Assembly (NCBI GenBank): GCA_946122785.1
Contig: CAMGYJ010000011.1
Span: 43,116,513 to 43,180,512 of the forward strand
Length of the DNA stretch: 64,000 bases
Direction: 5' to 3'
From: Linum tenue
Taxonomy: Eukaryota; Streptophyta; Magnoliopsida; Malpighiales; Linaceae
Position numbers and translations under genes: made by a program. Positions 49,177-59,612 of this stretch are shown here, piece after piece. A model generated the notes under the pieces. That model was not told where the DNA came from and did not search any database. It saw only the letters and a program-made list of their open reading frames with translations. How positions within the stretch are numbered: position 1 is the first letter of the stretch; the number at the start of each line of letters is the position of its first letter.

Positions 49177-52100
49177 CAATGTTAATAAGGCTAATAACAT
49201 CCTAAACAAGATAAACATCACTACCATTATCACTCCACCCATTCAGACTCTACATCCACACAAGTCTCATCATTCCCATCAGAATCCTCATCAAAATAAT
49301 ATTGTTCAACTTGTGACCTAATAGGACTCGAGATCAGAACATGGGCAGAATGTGAGCTTCCACTAGGTTCTGCAGATGCACTTCCACTTCGAGTTTGAAA
49401 AGTTGCAAATACTGAATAACATAAACAATAATAACTTGTGAGAATATGATTTGATTACAATAACAAATATAAGAATAAACATAAGAATGAAGAGAAAGAT
49501 TAAGTCCTTACCATTTTGAAATACAACTTCATACCCTCATCTTCTCCATCAGCCACCAAGTCAGAGTCAGAAGATCTTATCCAATCTTCACAACAAATCA
49601 AAGCCTCCACAACTTTAGGGGATAAGGAGGTCCTAAAAGAATCTAAAACTCGACCTCTTGTGCTGAATGCTGACTTAGAAGCAACAATGGAAATAGGAAC
49701 AACGAGAATATCGCAAGCCATCTTAGAAATAGTAGGATATTTCATCCCACTTCTCGACCACCATCCCAAGATATCAAACTTGTACTCATCATCTTCAGAA
49801 CCCACCATTGCTCGTGTAACCTCCTCATCCTCCTCCTCCTCCTCCTCAAGGTACCTATCAAACTCAGATTTGGAACTTTTTCTAGTTCTTTTCAGAATGG
49901 CCTCTCTTTTCTTTTTCCTGAAATCAACCCAAAACTTCACTTTCTTCTTTCCATCTCCACTTCCACTAGGTTCTTGCTCCTCTTCTGGAATCACAATGGG
50001 AGAACTACCATGAAGTCCGAGCCTATGCTTATAATGGTCAAATAGAACACACATTTCATATTTCACCTCTTCGACCAAAGCTTTCCCCTTGATATCACCA
50101 TATACCTTCTCCAAAGCTTCTTCAAGATATTCAACTTTGCGCCTAGGATCCAATATGACTGCCATATAGCACAACCGATTTAGCTTTGAATTTTCTAAGA
50201 CTTCTTCAAACCAATACTTGGCAAGTTTGGACTTGATTCTTTCAGCCATGCAACACATCTCAATATCCATACTATCAGCCCACTCAGAAATCATATTATG
50301 CAACTCACATATCTCATCAAACAAGAGGTGTAAAGTCACATATGAAGTCCTAGAAACTCGAACTGTCAAATCATAGAAGAGCTTCAGGTAAGTAATTAAC
50401 CGTTCTGCACTTGACCAATCATCATAAGTTGGGATACCAAGGCTTTTATTTCTATATTTCTTTTCAGTGAGATGTTTCTTGAATTTCTTCTCATTTCTGG
50501 CCAATGTTTGGAATGCCTTCTCAAATGGTTTGGCAGATTCCAACATAAGATATGCAGAGTTCCACCTTGTAGTTACATCCAAAGACATAAATTTCTTCAA
50601 CACTATCTTTTCAAACTCAATGCAATCTTTGAATTTTCTACTCCTAGCAGGTGTAGCTCTAACCCACCTCACCGACTCTCTCACTCGCTCCACAGATACA
50701 CCAGTTTCTTTAAGCCCATCCTTCACAGCCAAATTAATAATGTGATCCACACACCTTATATGCAAATACTTTCCATCCAAAATATCTGATCCCCACTCTT
50801 TCAACTGTTTCCTCATATGGATAGCAACCACATCATTAACGCTAGCATTATCCATTGTGATACAAAACACCTTCCTAATACCCCACTCCACTAAACAACT
50901 AGCCAACTGTTTTCCAATTTCATTTGCAGAATGTTTTGTTACTTGGACAAAGTTGATAATTCTTTTATACAACTTCCAATCTCTAGCAATGAAATGAGCA
51001 GTAATGCACATGTAGTTGAGATTGGACAAAGAAGTCCAAGTATCAGTTGTGAGCGACACCATCCCTACACACTTAGTCTTGAAATAGTCTTTTAACAAGT
51101 CTCTATTTTCAAAGAACACCTTTATACAGTCCTCTCTAACTGCTTGACGGCTAGGTAACACAAACATGGGGCAAACACGAGACATAAAACGTTGGAACCC
51201 TTCATGTTCAACCTACCTAAATGGTAGCTCATCTATGATAATCATCTCAGCTAAAGCTCGCCTAGCATCAATCTGATCGAATTTCCAAGTGCCAAGAGTG
51301 TGTACCTGACCTTTAGAAAATGACAGATGGTCGACAATCAGCTCACCCTTTTCTATCTTCGTCAGGCAACTATTTTTGTGATTCCGCAGAGTAGAAGTCC
51401 CAAATCTAGTGGTGGCAATAAGAACATAATTGCAGTAAATGCATCGAGCTTTGTCCACTCTATCCTTCTTAAAATGCTTGAAGTGTGGCAAAACGTCTTT
51501 TGTTTTTTGAAGTTGTCTCCTCATATGTTGTTTGAGCAAGAGGTACATTGGTGGTACCAGTAGACGGTGTAGGATCGGATGATGGTGCAGGAGGTATAGG
51601 AGGAATGGTGGTACTCTTAGAGCGCCCTCCACGTTTAGGACGAGAAGCCGATGGTGCCTCACTCTCTCTGCCAAATATAATAAAGTAATTAGTCAAAATG
51701 CAATATAGAGTACTCAAATATGATAAGGTTTATTTAAATTTTAATGGGTACGTATTATATATTAGCCATTATAGAATAGGATTTTAGACTATGAGTAGAG
51801 TAGTGTATAAAAATAAATATACATCCATCCAATCCAATTTGAATAAATGGATGGATGATACACTAAACATGATTTGGGACTAAAAGGAAACACAGTAAAA
51901 ATGGATGGATGGATGATACACTATACATCCATCCAATCCCGATGCATTTAATTCTTTAAAGTTCCCTAGTTAAAATATACCTATATTTTTTTGTGGTTGG
52001 TTATCATTAGTTAAAAAAAAATAACACAGTAAAAACTTCTGTAATATCATCCATTACAAAAAAAAAAAAAAAACAAAAACAAAAACAAAACAAAGACCTT

Positions 52101-53120
52101 ACTTTGAAGCCTATAATTAGTTAATTAATTTGTCAATCTATATATGTTTTTCTTATGTCCTCAAAAGAGCTAGGAAAAGGAATAACAACTCAGCAAGCAC
52201 CCTGTTTCATTCATTCATTCATCATCAAAGCAAGCAAGCAAGCAGTTAGTCTCCTTCAAACTCTTCACTCTTTACTCTTTACTGGGTTTCAACCAAAAGT
52301 TGCCCCTATAACTTCCTGTTGCTTTGATTTCAATGATCTCTTACTAAACCTACTCCACTGTTCATAACTCTGAACATAAGAACATCCACTCAAGAATCCC
52401 AAATTGGACCGAATGCAGGAATCAACTAAAGGATATTCTAATGCTGTTACTAAAAGGAAATCACCCCACTAACCAAATCAATTCAGCAGAAGAATAGCAG
52501 AAGCACAGGATGTAGAACATGATGTAGTAAAAAGATCAAGTCATCCAAAAGTTCTTAACTTTCACAAATAATTCTATGCTTAACGGCAATAGAAACATAT
52601 CCAAATGACAAGTTGTGTTTTGCAATGACAAGTTGAGGGCAGAGTACTTGTTCTTCTATCTGGGTTTTGAAAATAATTAATAATTATACAAGCACCATTT
52701 ATAGACCAAAATCACCAGAAGCAAAGGCACAATAAAACCCAAATCAACTATTTTCCAGAAGAAGCAGAAGGATGTAAAGAGCACCAACGGATGAGTTCAC
52801 CGGTCAAGGAATGCGAAGAGTTGGCGAAGCTCTGACTGTGCTGCAGCCTGCAGGGTAGGGTTGGCGATGGGGGTGGCGATGCCGCGATGCTCAACTATCG
52901 AATTGAGAAGGATCCCTGCAAACAAAACGTCACCGTAGGAACTAAGAAACAGAGAGCCCAAACTACAATTTCGGTTTTTCGGGTTCTCTATCGGGTTTTG
53001 GGTTTATGAAACCGAAACAGACATGTACCATCCTCGGGTTGAAACCGAAAAACCGAACCCGCAGATGCTTGCTGGCGGTTCGGGTTAAACCGAAAACCCA
53101 AAACCATTTTGACGGCCCTA
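46044..53120. mobile_element. 7.1-kb hAT element carrying a transposase gene
   Basis: Exact 8-bp duplication GTTCTCCC at 46036-46043 and 53121-53128. Ends TAGGGGTGTC and the complement of TAGGGCCGTC (8 of 10). The first 170 bp and last 150 bp are dense in TTCGGGT/ACCCGAA motifs. The interior holds a minus-strand hAT transposase (about 49230-51662). 46230-49200 is AT-rich without genes and has (TTA)n at 46845-46891 and (GATA)n at 49141-49176. 51720-52950 also shows no coding sequence beyond a possible leader. Confidence 0.92.
49230..51662 (-). pseudogene. hAT transposase (BED finger, hAT dimerisation domain), inactivated
   Basis: The exon starts after TTTGGCAG| near 51663. A Ser/Pro-rich N terminus in one frame (to about 51500) joins by frameshift to a BED zinc finger (C-x2-C near RCIYCNY, H and C near RNHKNSC). 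A TAG at 51213-51215 interrupts the conserved LPF..VEHEGF stretch. The following 561-codon ORF (49500-51185) has TTDTWTS and TMDNASVND, the two catalytic Asp regions, the CVDH motif, and the C-terminal hATC block WWSRSG...SAFSTRGRVLD. There the conserved Glu (usually SESAFS) is Lys (AAG, codon at 49674-49676). A GGTAAGG donor at 49505 and an acceptor at 49412 suggest a small last exon (49230-49411) ending in acidic DVESEWVE; the phase of that join is unclear. Confidence 0.85.
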
Positions 53121-53360
53121 GTTCTCCCCCCTTTGACAATCGAACTTAGCCACAAACCCTTCCGACTGTTTCTTCACAGCTACAACACTGGCTTCCGACG
53201 AGCTCCCCTCTTCGGACTTGGCTTCCACGCCGGCTTCCAACTACTTCAGCTTGGCTCGCAGCTTGATCAGCTCATCTTCGAGCATGTTGTAGTCTTTCTG
53301 CTTCTTCAGCGCCTCCATGCTCTTCCTCCGGATTCGGAGCTCTCTCATGTAGTGGTGCAG

Positions 53361-53594
53361 CAATGCAGTCAAAATCGCGCTTTAAAATTTAAAAACTTGT
53401 TGTTTTACGCTTTTAGGTTACCAAAACGCTTTCGTTTAATTTTCATCTAAAATCTTTAGTGCATATGATCGGACTAAATTGTGTTTTAAAGCTTAAAACC
53501 TTACGCTTTTACGCTTCTAGTTCACCATAATGCTTTTACACTTTTAGTTCAGTAAATGGGTATTCTTTTTATGAAATTAATTATGATAAGTATC
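53361..53594. mobile_element. Fragment of a CAATGCAGTC-type hAT-like element
   Basis: Opens CAATGCAGTCAAAATCG, the same terminus as the proven element at 19637, and contains repeated TTTTACGCTTTTA words. The right end is missing, replaced by the truncated copia element. Confidence 0.6.
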
Positions 53595-55311
53595 CCTGAG
53601 CAACTAGTCTTGATTTGTTTCTAATAACAATATTATCCTCATCAGATTTATTTCTATAGATCCATTTAGTACCAATAACAGTGACATTCTCAGGTCTAGG
53701 AACTAAATCCCAGACATGTAGATGTTCAAATTGATTTAATTCTTCTACCATAGACAGACCCCATTCTTCATCTTGTATAGTTTCTTTCCAGTTTTTAGGT
53801 TCAAATTGTGATACAAAAGCATATTGGCCAGGGGTGTACTTACCTCTAGTTTGAAGACCATCACTTAATTTACCAATGACTTGGCTTTCAGGGTGTCTCT
53901 TTTGTATATGAGGAGGGGCTTTTGGGACATCAGCTGTGAGTGTATCTTGAGAAGATTTAGCTTGAGGTTCTATCTCTTGAGACTTGTCTAGGATAACCTG
54001 CTTACTGCACAAATCTTGGTAAGATGGAGGGAGTTCACTTAAATCTAGTGTCATAGAGTCATCAGACACAACAGTTACTGTTTCATTAAAAATGACATGA
54101 ACAGATTCTTCTACTTTTCTTGTCCTATTATTATAGACTCTATAAGCCTGACCTTTAGTTGAATAACCAAGAAAAGTAGCAGGATCAGATTTGGCATCAA
54201 ACTTACCTAGTGAGTCTTTAGTGTTTAGAGTGTAGCAGGGACATCCAAAGGGGTGAAAGTAAGATATCTTGGGAGTTTTACCTTTTAGAATTTCATATGG
54301 AGTCTTATTTAACTGTTTTCTGGTCAGAACACGATTTATGACATAGCAAGCAGTGTTTACTGATTCTGCCCAAAAGAACTTAGGTAGATTGTAATCTAAA
54401 AGCATAGTTCTAGCACATTCTATCAAAGTCCTTTTTTTACGCTCAACAACCCCATTTTGTTGAGGTGAGCGAGGAGCAGAAAATGTATGAAGGATTCCAT
54501 ACTTGTCACAAAAGTCATTAAATTCATCAGAGATGAATTCTCCCCCATTGTCACTTCGAATATTTTTTAGAGATTGTTTATGCATAGTGACAAATGAACG
54601 AAATTTTTCAAAAGTTTCATCCTTATGATTCAAGAAAAAGACCCAGGTATACCTAGAAAAGTCATCAACCAGGACAAACACATAGTTCTTACCTCCTAAA
54701 CTAGTTACATTACAAGGACCAAACATGTCCATGTGAATTAGTTCGAAAGTATCAGAGGTAGTGATATCAGGTTTTGGTTTAAAGCTTTTTCTCTTGTGTT
54801 TTCCAGCAGCACATGCATTGTAGAAGAATTCTGCTTTGTCTTTTAGCTTAGGCAACCCCCTAGCTAAGTTAAATTTTGACAGAGTAGATAGTTTTGCTAA
54901 GCTAATATGTCCTAATCTTTTATGCCAAATGAATTCATATGATTGAGATGAAGCTTGAAGACATTTGGCATTGAACATGCTTGAGTCATTTAGGTCAACA
55001 ACATACATGTTATTGACTCTTTTTCCTACCAGAATGATCTTGTGTTCATTAATCTGTTCCACTGAGCATTTATCATTTTCAAACATAACTCGATTTCCAT
55101 TACTACATAATTGACTAATGGATAGTAAATTATGTTTTAAACCATCTACTAGAAGAACATTTTGTATCACAGGTGAGGGACTGTTTCCTATGCACCCAGA
55201 TCCAACAATTACTCCCTGACTATCATCTCCAAAAGTAACTTTACCCCCTCGTTTCATAGTTAAAGAGCTGAAGAGGTATTTTTTTACCAGACATGTGATG
55301 AGAACAGCCAC
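53581..55311 (-). pseudogene. Copia element 2: late protease, integrase and RT start
   Basis: About 576 codons. GAG-pre-integrase with WHKRLGHIS and the CAAGKHKR region, integrase with VDDFSRYTWVF, IRSDNGGEF and NGVVERKKRT (D, D, E triad present), then GYSTKGQAYRVYN typical of copia. The RT begins (VWDLVPRP, then GTKWIYRNK) but ends at VAQGYLS and a stop. The core catalytic YVDD part is missing, so reverse transcription is impossible from this copy. A one-base shift in a run of seven A separates it from gag. Confidence 0.88.
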
Positions 55312-56371
55312 TGTCCATATACCATTTTGAATCAGTTATTGAGAGAGAAGAATTCTGACCTGATTTGAAGTCTGGTTCTGAATCATTTACCTTACCAAAA
55401 GTCATGAAGGCTTCCTCATCTCCTTGATCTTCTTCTTCTTCTTCTTCTTCTTCAGATTCATAATCACTCCAGGTGGTAGCCTTCATTGCCCGTTCTTTTG
55501 CCTTTAAGGTGAGTGGGCAGTTGGCCCTGATGTGGCCAGGTTTACCACACTTGTAGCAGTCTTGAGTTTCCTTTTCTGAATTACCTGATTCAAAAGATCT
55601 GGTCTGCGGGAATCGCAGCCTATTTTGAGAAAAACTTTTGACTTTGTCAAAAGAGTTAGATCGATTATAGGGGTTCCTTTCATTTCCCTTTTGTTTTTGT
55701 TCTTGTTTATACTTTAACATCCTATGAAATTTGCTACTGACTAGAGAAAATTCCCTATCAAATTCTTCTCCTAATTCAGAATCAGACTCATATTCTATAA
55801 CTTGAGACTTGAAGGCTAATGATTTCTTTCTTTTCTCATCATCTTTGTTAACCTGTTTAAGGACATGTTCATGACTCAGAAGAGATCCAACAAGTTCATC
55901 TATGGACAAGGTGTTCAAGTTTCGAGCTTCCTCTATGGCTGTTCTCTTGGGAAGCCATTCTTTGGGAAGAGATCTTAGAATTTTTCTGTTTAGGTCTTTA
56001 GCAAGATAGGTTTTTCCTAGTCCTTTTAGCTTACTTATCAGAAGAGTAAATCGAGAGTACATTTCATGAATTCCCTCACCTGGAGCCATGTCGAAGCATT
56101 CATATTCGTGGACCAGCAGATCGATTCTGGTCTCCTTGATGTTCGATGATCCTTCGTAGGTGCTTTCTAATGAACTCCAGATTCCTTGAGCAGTTTCGCA
56201 GTGCTCTACTTTATCTGCCTCTTCGAGCGGTCCATCGCGCATGACGGTCCACAGCTCTTCGTCATCTCCCCAAAGAAAGGTCTTCATTCTCTTTTTCCAG
56301 GCGGTGTAGTTTGATCTCGTGAAAACTGGTGGATGATTGTACGAAGCGTGGCCGAAATTGTTGGAGGCCAT
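55241..56371 (-). CDS. Copia element 2 gag with protease active site
   Basis: About 376 codons from ATG 56371. The N terminus has FTRSNYTAWKKRMKTF and ESTYEGSSNIKETRI (UBN2/gag domain), then a Lys-rich linker, a CCHC knuckle (CYKCGKPGHIRANC) and a Glu-rich run coded by a GAA repeat (55429-55452). The protease active site MDSGCSHHMSG is present, then the frame is lost at an A run near 55274. Gag appears complete. Confidence 0.87.
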   Translation of the reverse strand: MASNNFGHASYNHPPVFTRSNYTAWKKRMKTFLWGDDEELWTVMRDGPLEEADKVEHCETAQGIWSSLESTYEGSSNIKETRIDLLVHEYECFDMAPGEGIHEMYSRFTLLISKLKGLGKTYLAKDLNRKILRSLPKEWLPKRTAIEEARNLNTLSIDELVGSLLSHEHVLKQVNKDDEKRKKSLAFKSQVIEYESDSELGEEFDREFSLVSSKFHRMLKYKQEQKQKGNERNPYNRSNSFDKVKSFSQNRLRFPQTRSFESGNSEKETQDCYKCGKPGHIRANCPLTLKAKERAMKATTWSDYESEEEEEEEEDQGDEEAFMTFGKVNDSEPDFKSGQNSSLSITDSKWYMDSGCSHHMSGKKIPLQLFNYETRG

Positions 56372-56417
56372 GTCGCTGGATCTTCCCTTGGCAGTAGTGA
56401 GCTTCAATCAAGAACCA

Positions 56418-56430
56418 GGCTCTGATACCA
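56418..56430 (-). other. Primer binding site, initiator tRNA-Met (copia element 2)
   Basis: The complement reads TGGTATCAGAGCC, the classical copia primer site, 2 bases from the LTR end. Confidence 0.88.
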
Positions 56431-56432
56431 CT

Positions 56433-57272
56433 TGTAATCAGAGAATGAAAAGGTGAGGAAGATGAACAAAAATGTCGATTGAAGGAAATGAACAGGCAGT
56501 TAGGGATTTTGACTTGAGAGTCACAATTCGCAATCAAACCGGTTTAAACCTATTGGTCAGACCCCTAACTCGCTTTATTTAATGGACAGGAATTCAACCG
56601 AGTGAGCTTCACCATAACAAGCCCAAGAATCATATGGATTGATTCAGAACTTGATCTAGTCTCGGCCCAGACCCAGACTCGGAGAAGAGGGAACTGACAG
56701 ATCGTCTTCTTCACCAAGCCAGAGCTCTGTCGAAACAGAGGAAAGAAGAACAGAGAGTTGGAAGAAGGAAGAGAGCAGCTGAAAGTAAATTGCACAGCGA
56801 GATTTTAACGAGGTTCGCCACAGGGCTACTCCTCGTCCCAGGATAGTACCACTATCCTGAGAGATACTTTGATTTTCTTTATATGACTCGAGCAAGGAAC
56901 AAACAAAACAAAGAAGTTACAGACTCTGGTGAGAAAATCAAAATGTCACAAAGCTAGACCAGAATTCTCGCAGGAATTCTTTACACCCTTTGATCAAGCT
57001 GAACCTGTTCCTCAGCTTGATTCAAACCCTTGCCCTTTGCCACAAAGAAATTCCTGTTTGATTCAGTGCCTTATGCCTTCCCCTGCTGCTCCTTTAAGTA
57101 GTCGTTGTAGGAGCCGTTTGATGTTTGAATTTGTGCAGAAGGGGTAAGTTGATCAGCTGGCCCTTGATTCGTGGTTGATTGATCAGCTGGCCCTTGATTT
57201 GTAATTGATTGGTTTGCTCCCCCTTGATTGATGATCTGGCAATCTCCTAACTTGCTCCTTACCATCTCAACA
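56433..57272 (-). repeat. Copia element 2, 5' LTR (840 bp)
   Basis: In element sense it starts TGTTGAGATGGTAAG and ends CTCTGATTACA. CATATAAAG (about 56878-56886, minus strand) is a TATA candidate, and AACGAGGTTCG follows downstream. Three 30-bp tandem units (57149-57178, 57179-57208, 57209-57238; TTGATCAGCTGGCCCTTGAT in the first two) lie near the LTR's U3 start. Confidence 0.85.
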
Positions 57273-57277
57273 GGCAC

Positions 57278-58030
57278 GACGGAAACTCTCCTCCCCAATT
57301 CTCTGCTCGAATACCTCGACTTTGTTCATCCTCCATCAGAGAGCTCTCTCCTTCAGAACCACGCAGCGTTGCGCGGCAAAATCGAGTTTATCGCTGCCTC
57401 AATTTTCTATGTCAGTCTTCTTCATCGATGGCAGACCGTGGCTGAGATGGCGGTGGTCTCCATTCATCCTTGATTGAGCTCTCTCTCCTTCACAACAACC
57501 GCAACGACGGCAGCGACACAAAATCGAGTTCCACGCTGCTCACTTCTTCTCCGTCAGAGCTCTCTGCCAGATCACATATCTACTGTCGTCGTTCTTCATC
57601 GATGGCAAACCAAGATGGTGGCTGAAGGGCGGTGGTCGTCGGAACTAATTGTGGTGCTTCTCTAATGTCGTCGATGCATTCTTCCTGTCTAGATCTCGTT
57701 TCTCATCCTTCGATGGAGATTATGGTGGTCGTCAGAGCTTGAACCTAGGCGTTGCAGAGGAATTGGCTGGGAGTCGGGGTACCCTGGTTTGAAAAGGATC
57801 TTGAGCTTAAAAATGGCGTGGTGCTTCAGCGAGCGCTTGTTGTTGAGAAGAATCGCGCACCTGCCGGACCGAAAGAGGCTATTGGCGAGAATCGTGGATC
57901 CGTCATTGCTGGCGTACCAATTGGTTATCATTAGTTAAAAAAAATAACACAGTAATGGTGATAATGGATCACCTTGAGGCAGTGATACTATCTAACCTAA
58001 TCACCAACAACAAGAATCTAGGTAATTTAT
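57278..58030. other. Intergenic with a degenerate tandem duplication
   Basis: 57337-57455 and 57473-57633 share GAGCTCTCTCTCCTTCA, CAAAATCGAG, TCTTCATCGATGGCA and GGCGGTGG in the same order. No protein family is recognised. 57924-57957 nearly matches 51998-52034 inside the 7-kb hAT element. Confidence 0.45.
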
Positions 58031-58074
58031 ATTGGTATTTAGTCATTCTAATCACAAATATTTCTAACACCAAA

Positions 58075-58390
58075 AACCCCCAGTGCAAACCACAAACGCA
58101 ATAAAACAACCCACAAAAAACATACCGGAAACCTCCTAATGCAAACCACAAATTCGCTAAAACATATCAGAAACTCCACAAAGCAAACCATAAATATTTT
58201 GAAAAGCACACCAGAAACCCCCTAATGCAAACCACAAACACGGTAAAGCAAAACACACAAAGCAAACAAAAAACGTCCTAATGCAGACCACAAAAGTTTC
58301 GAAAGCACACCAGAAACTTCTTAATGCAAACCAGAAACCCCCTAATGCATACCACAAATCTCCTAAAACAAACCAGAAACATCCAGTGAT
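58075..58390. repeat. Irregular minisatellite, GCAAACCACAAA type
   Basis: About seven copies of GCAAACCACAAA or close forms, many preceded by CAGAAACCCCCTAAT, spaced 40-58 bases apart. The apparent minus-strand ORFs rich in FWCAF are products of the repeat. Confidence 0.75.
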
Positions 58391-58468
58391 CGTTGACCGT
58401 TGACCGGTCCACGAAGTTCGTTGACCAAACTGCAACGACCGTCAGTGAGCAGATTTTGTTGCTGATAG

Positions 58469-58588
58469 GCATATTCCGGCCCCGATGACTAGATTCCAAC
58501 AACGGTAATCATATTTCGACCACGGTGAGCATATTCCGGCGACAATGGGCATATTCCGACGACAAAAAACATATTCCGGTGATCGGCG
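58469..58588. repeat. 20-bp tandem repeat, six units
   Basis: Units at 58469, 58489, 58509, 58529, 58549 and 58569 with consensus GCATATTCCGRCGACNNTGR, exactly 20 bases apart. A weaker unit may precede at 58449. Confidence 0.85.
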
Positions 58589-58599
58589 ACCAAAATTTT

Positions 58600-59520
58600 G
58601 GGCAGAAAATACCTTTTATTATTATTATTATTATTTAAACATATTTTTCATAATGACAATTATACCCCTGCTTTGATTTTAGACTAGGTTAATTCAGCTA
58701 ATAAAAAGTCATCACAATTCTAGTTTCCTATTGGTTGGAGACTAGTGTTGTTACAATAACAACACAAGGGGTGTTGTCACACTATCTAGTCCCTCTTCAC
58801 ACCATCGATAAAAAGAAGGGTACATACTATTCGGATGAAAATTCATGAATTTGGGACGGGATTTTCTAAATCATATTCATTTTTATTTTCATATATTCGA
58901 ATTCGTACTCGCAACATATACTTGTGGGAGAAGATTTGCAACATCATCTTCATACCCTGTAGTTTTTGGGTACTCAGTAGCACTTGCCTCGTATATCCAC
59001 CATCACTATACATATAATTTAGCAAGTAGATATTTAATTATAATAAAAACACTAAATGAACCTAATAAATCATGAAATCAACAAAATACAATCATTTTTT
59101 ATACAAACTCAAAATATAAAATCTTAAAACATTCATTGATCATAGGACAAAATACAATACTATCTAAATCATTTGTTTCCGCCTCTAACACATCTACTAA
59201 AAAATAAATAACTAACATAATCTTGTTAACAAGGAGGAAAGAATTGAAAAAAATGAAGGGTGAATTGAAAGAAATTAAAGCCCATATAGGGTTTTATTTT
59301 GGTGGCTAAACCACACCCGTCCTATTTCCATCAATTTTTTTTTTGGTTTTTAACCACACCCAATGCCATCCCGCCATCCCTTTATATGGACAACTGGTTC
59401 AATAATACTTTGTGACGAGAATGTGATTATTAAGTTGATTTGTGAATTTGCAAATTATCATTTCCCCCCTCTTTAATGTATGAGTATTACATAGGTTATT
59501 GTTTATAATTTATAGAATCA
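58600..59520. other. Intergenic; possible decayed hAT end near 59380
   Basis: (TTA)n at 58617-58634. ATGCCATCCCGCCATCCCTT (59361-59380) resembles a hAT right end, and GGGACGGGAT (58851) might belong to the left, but there is no duplication. No gene seen. Confidence 0.35.
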
Positions 59521-59612
59521 ACCTGCTACATCCGGTGAGGGGAGCTTAATTAGTACGATCTTCCTCGATTCTCCCATCCGAAATACCGGTCAAAATCGGA
59601 GATCAGATTTAC

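Larger units (their letters stand above)
45964..53360 (-). pseudogene. 3' end of a BAP31-like ER membrane protein gene, split by a hAT insertion
   Basis: Minus-strand coding sequence at 53360-53129 reads HHYMRELRIRRKSMEALKKQ, then RAKLK, a TAG stop (53241-53243), and KKQSEGFVAKFD. It resumes after the hAT element at 46043-45964 with ENQALKNKLQSLD...KKGS and a normal stop. The frame is continuous across the insertion once one copy of the 8-bp duplication is discounted. This coiled-coil tail is that of plant B-cell-receptor-associated 31-like proteins. The membrane-spanning N terminus is absent: the sequence is cut at 53361 by another hAT-like terminus. Family assignment rests on about 100 residues. 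Confidence 0.65.
53595..57272 (-). mobile_element. Ty1/copia retrotransposon 2, truncated (SIRE-like)
   Basis: On the minus strand: 5' LTR (57272-56433), initiator-Met primer site, gag, protease, integrase, then only the first residues of RT before the sequence changes at about 53595. Most of RT, all of RNase H and the 3' LTR are gone. GGCAC (57273-57277) would be one target-site copy; the other is lost. The long LTR and gag type suggest SIRE/Maximus, which is tentative. Confidence 0.85.

Noticed and set aside
58157..58435. Minus-strand ORF of repeated Trp/Phe/Ala units, membrane-like
   Set aside because: Product of the irregular minisatellite; no conserved start, and units vary in length and frame.
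59361..59380. ATGCCATCCCGCCATCCCTT as a hAT right end
   Set aside because: No matching left end or 8-bp duplication found; kept only as a remark.
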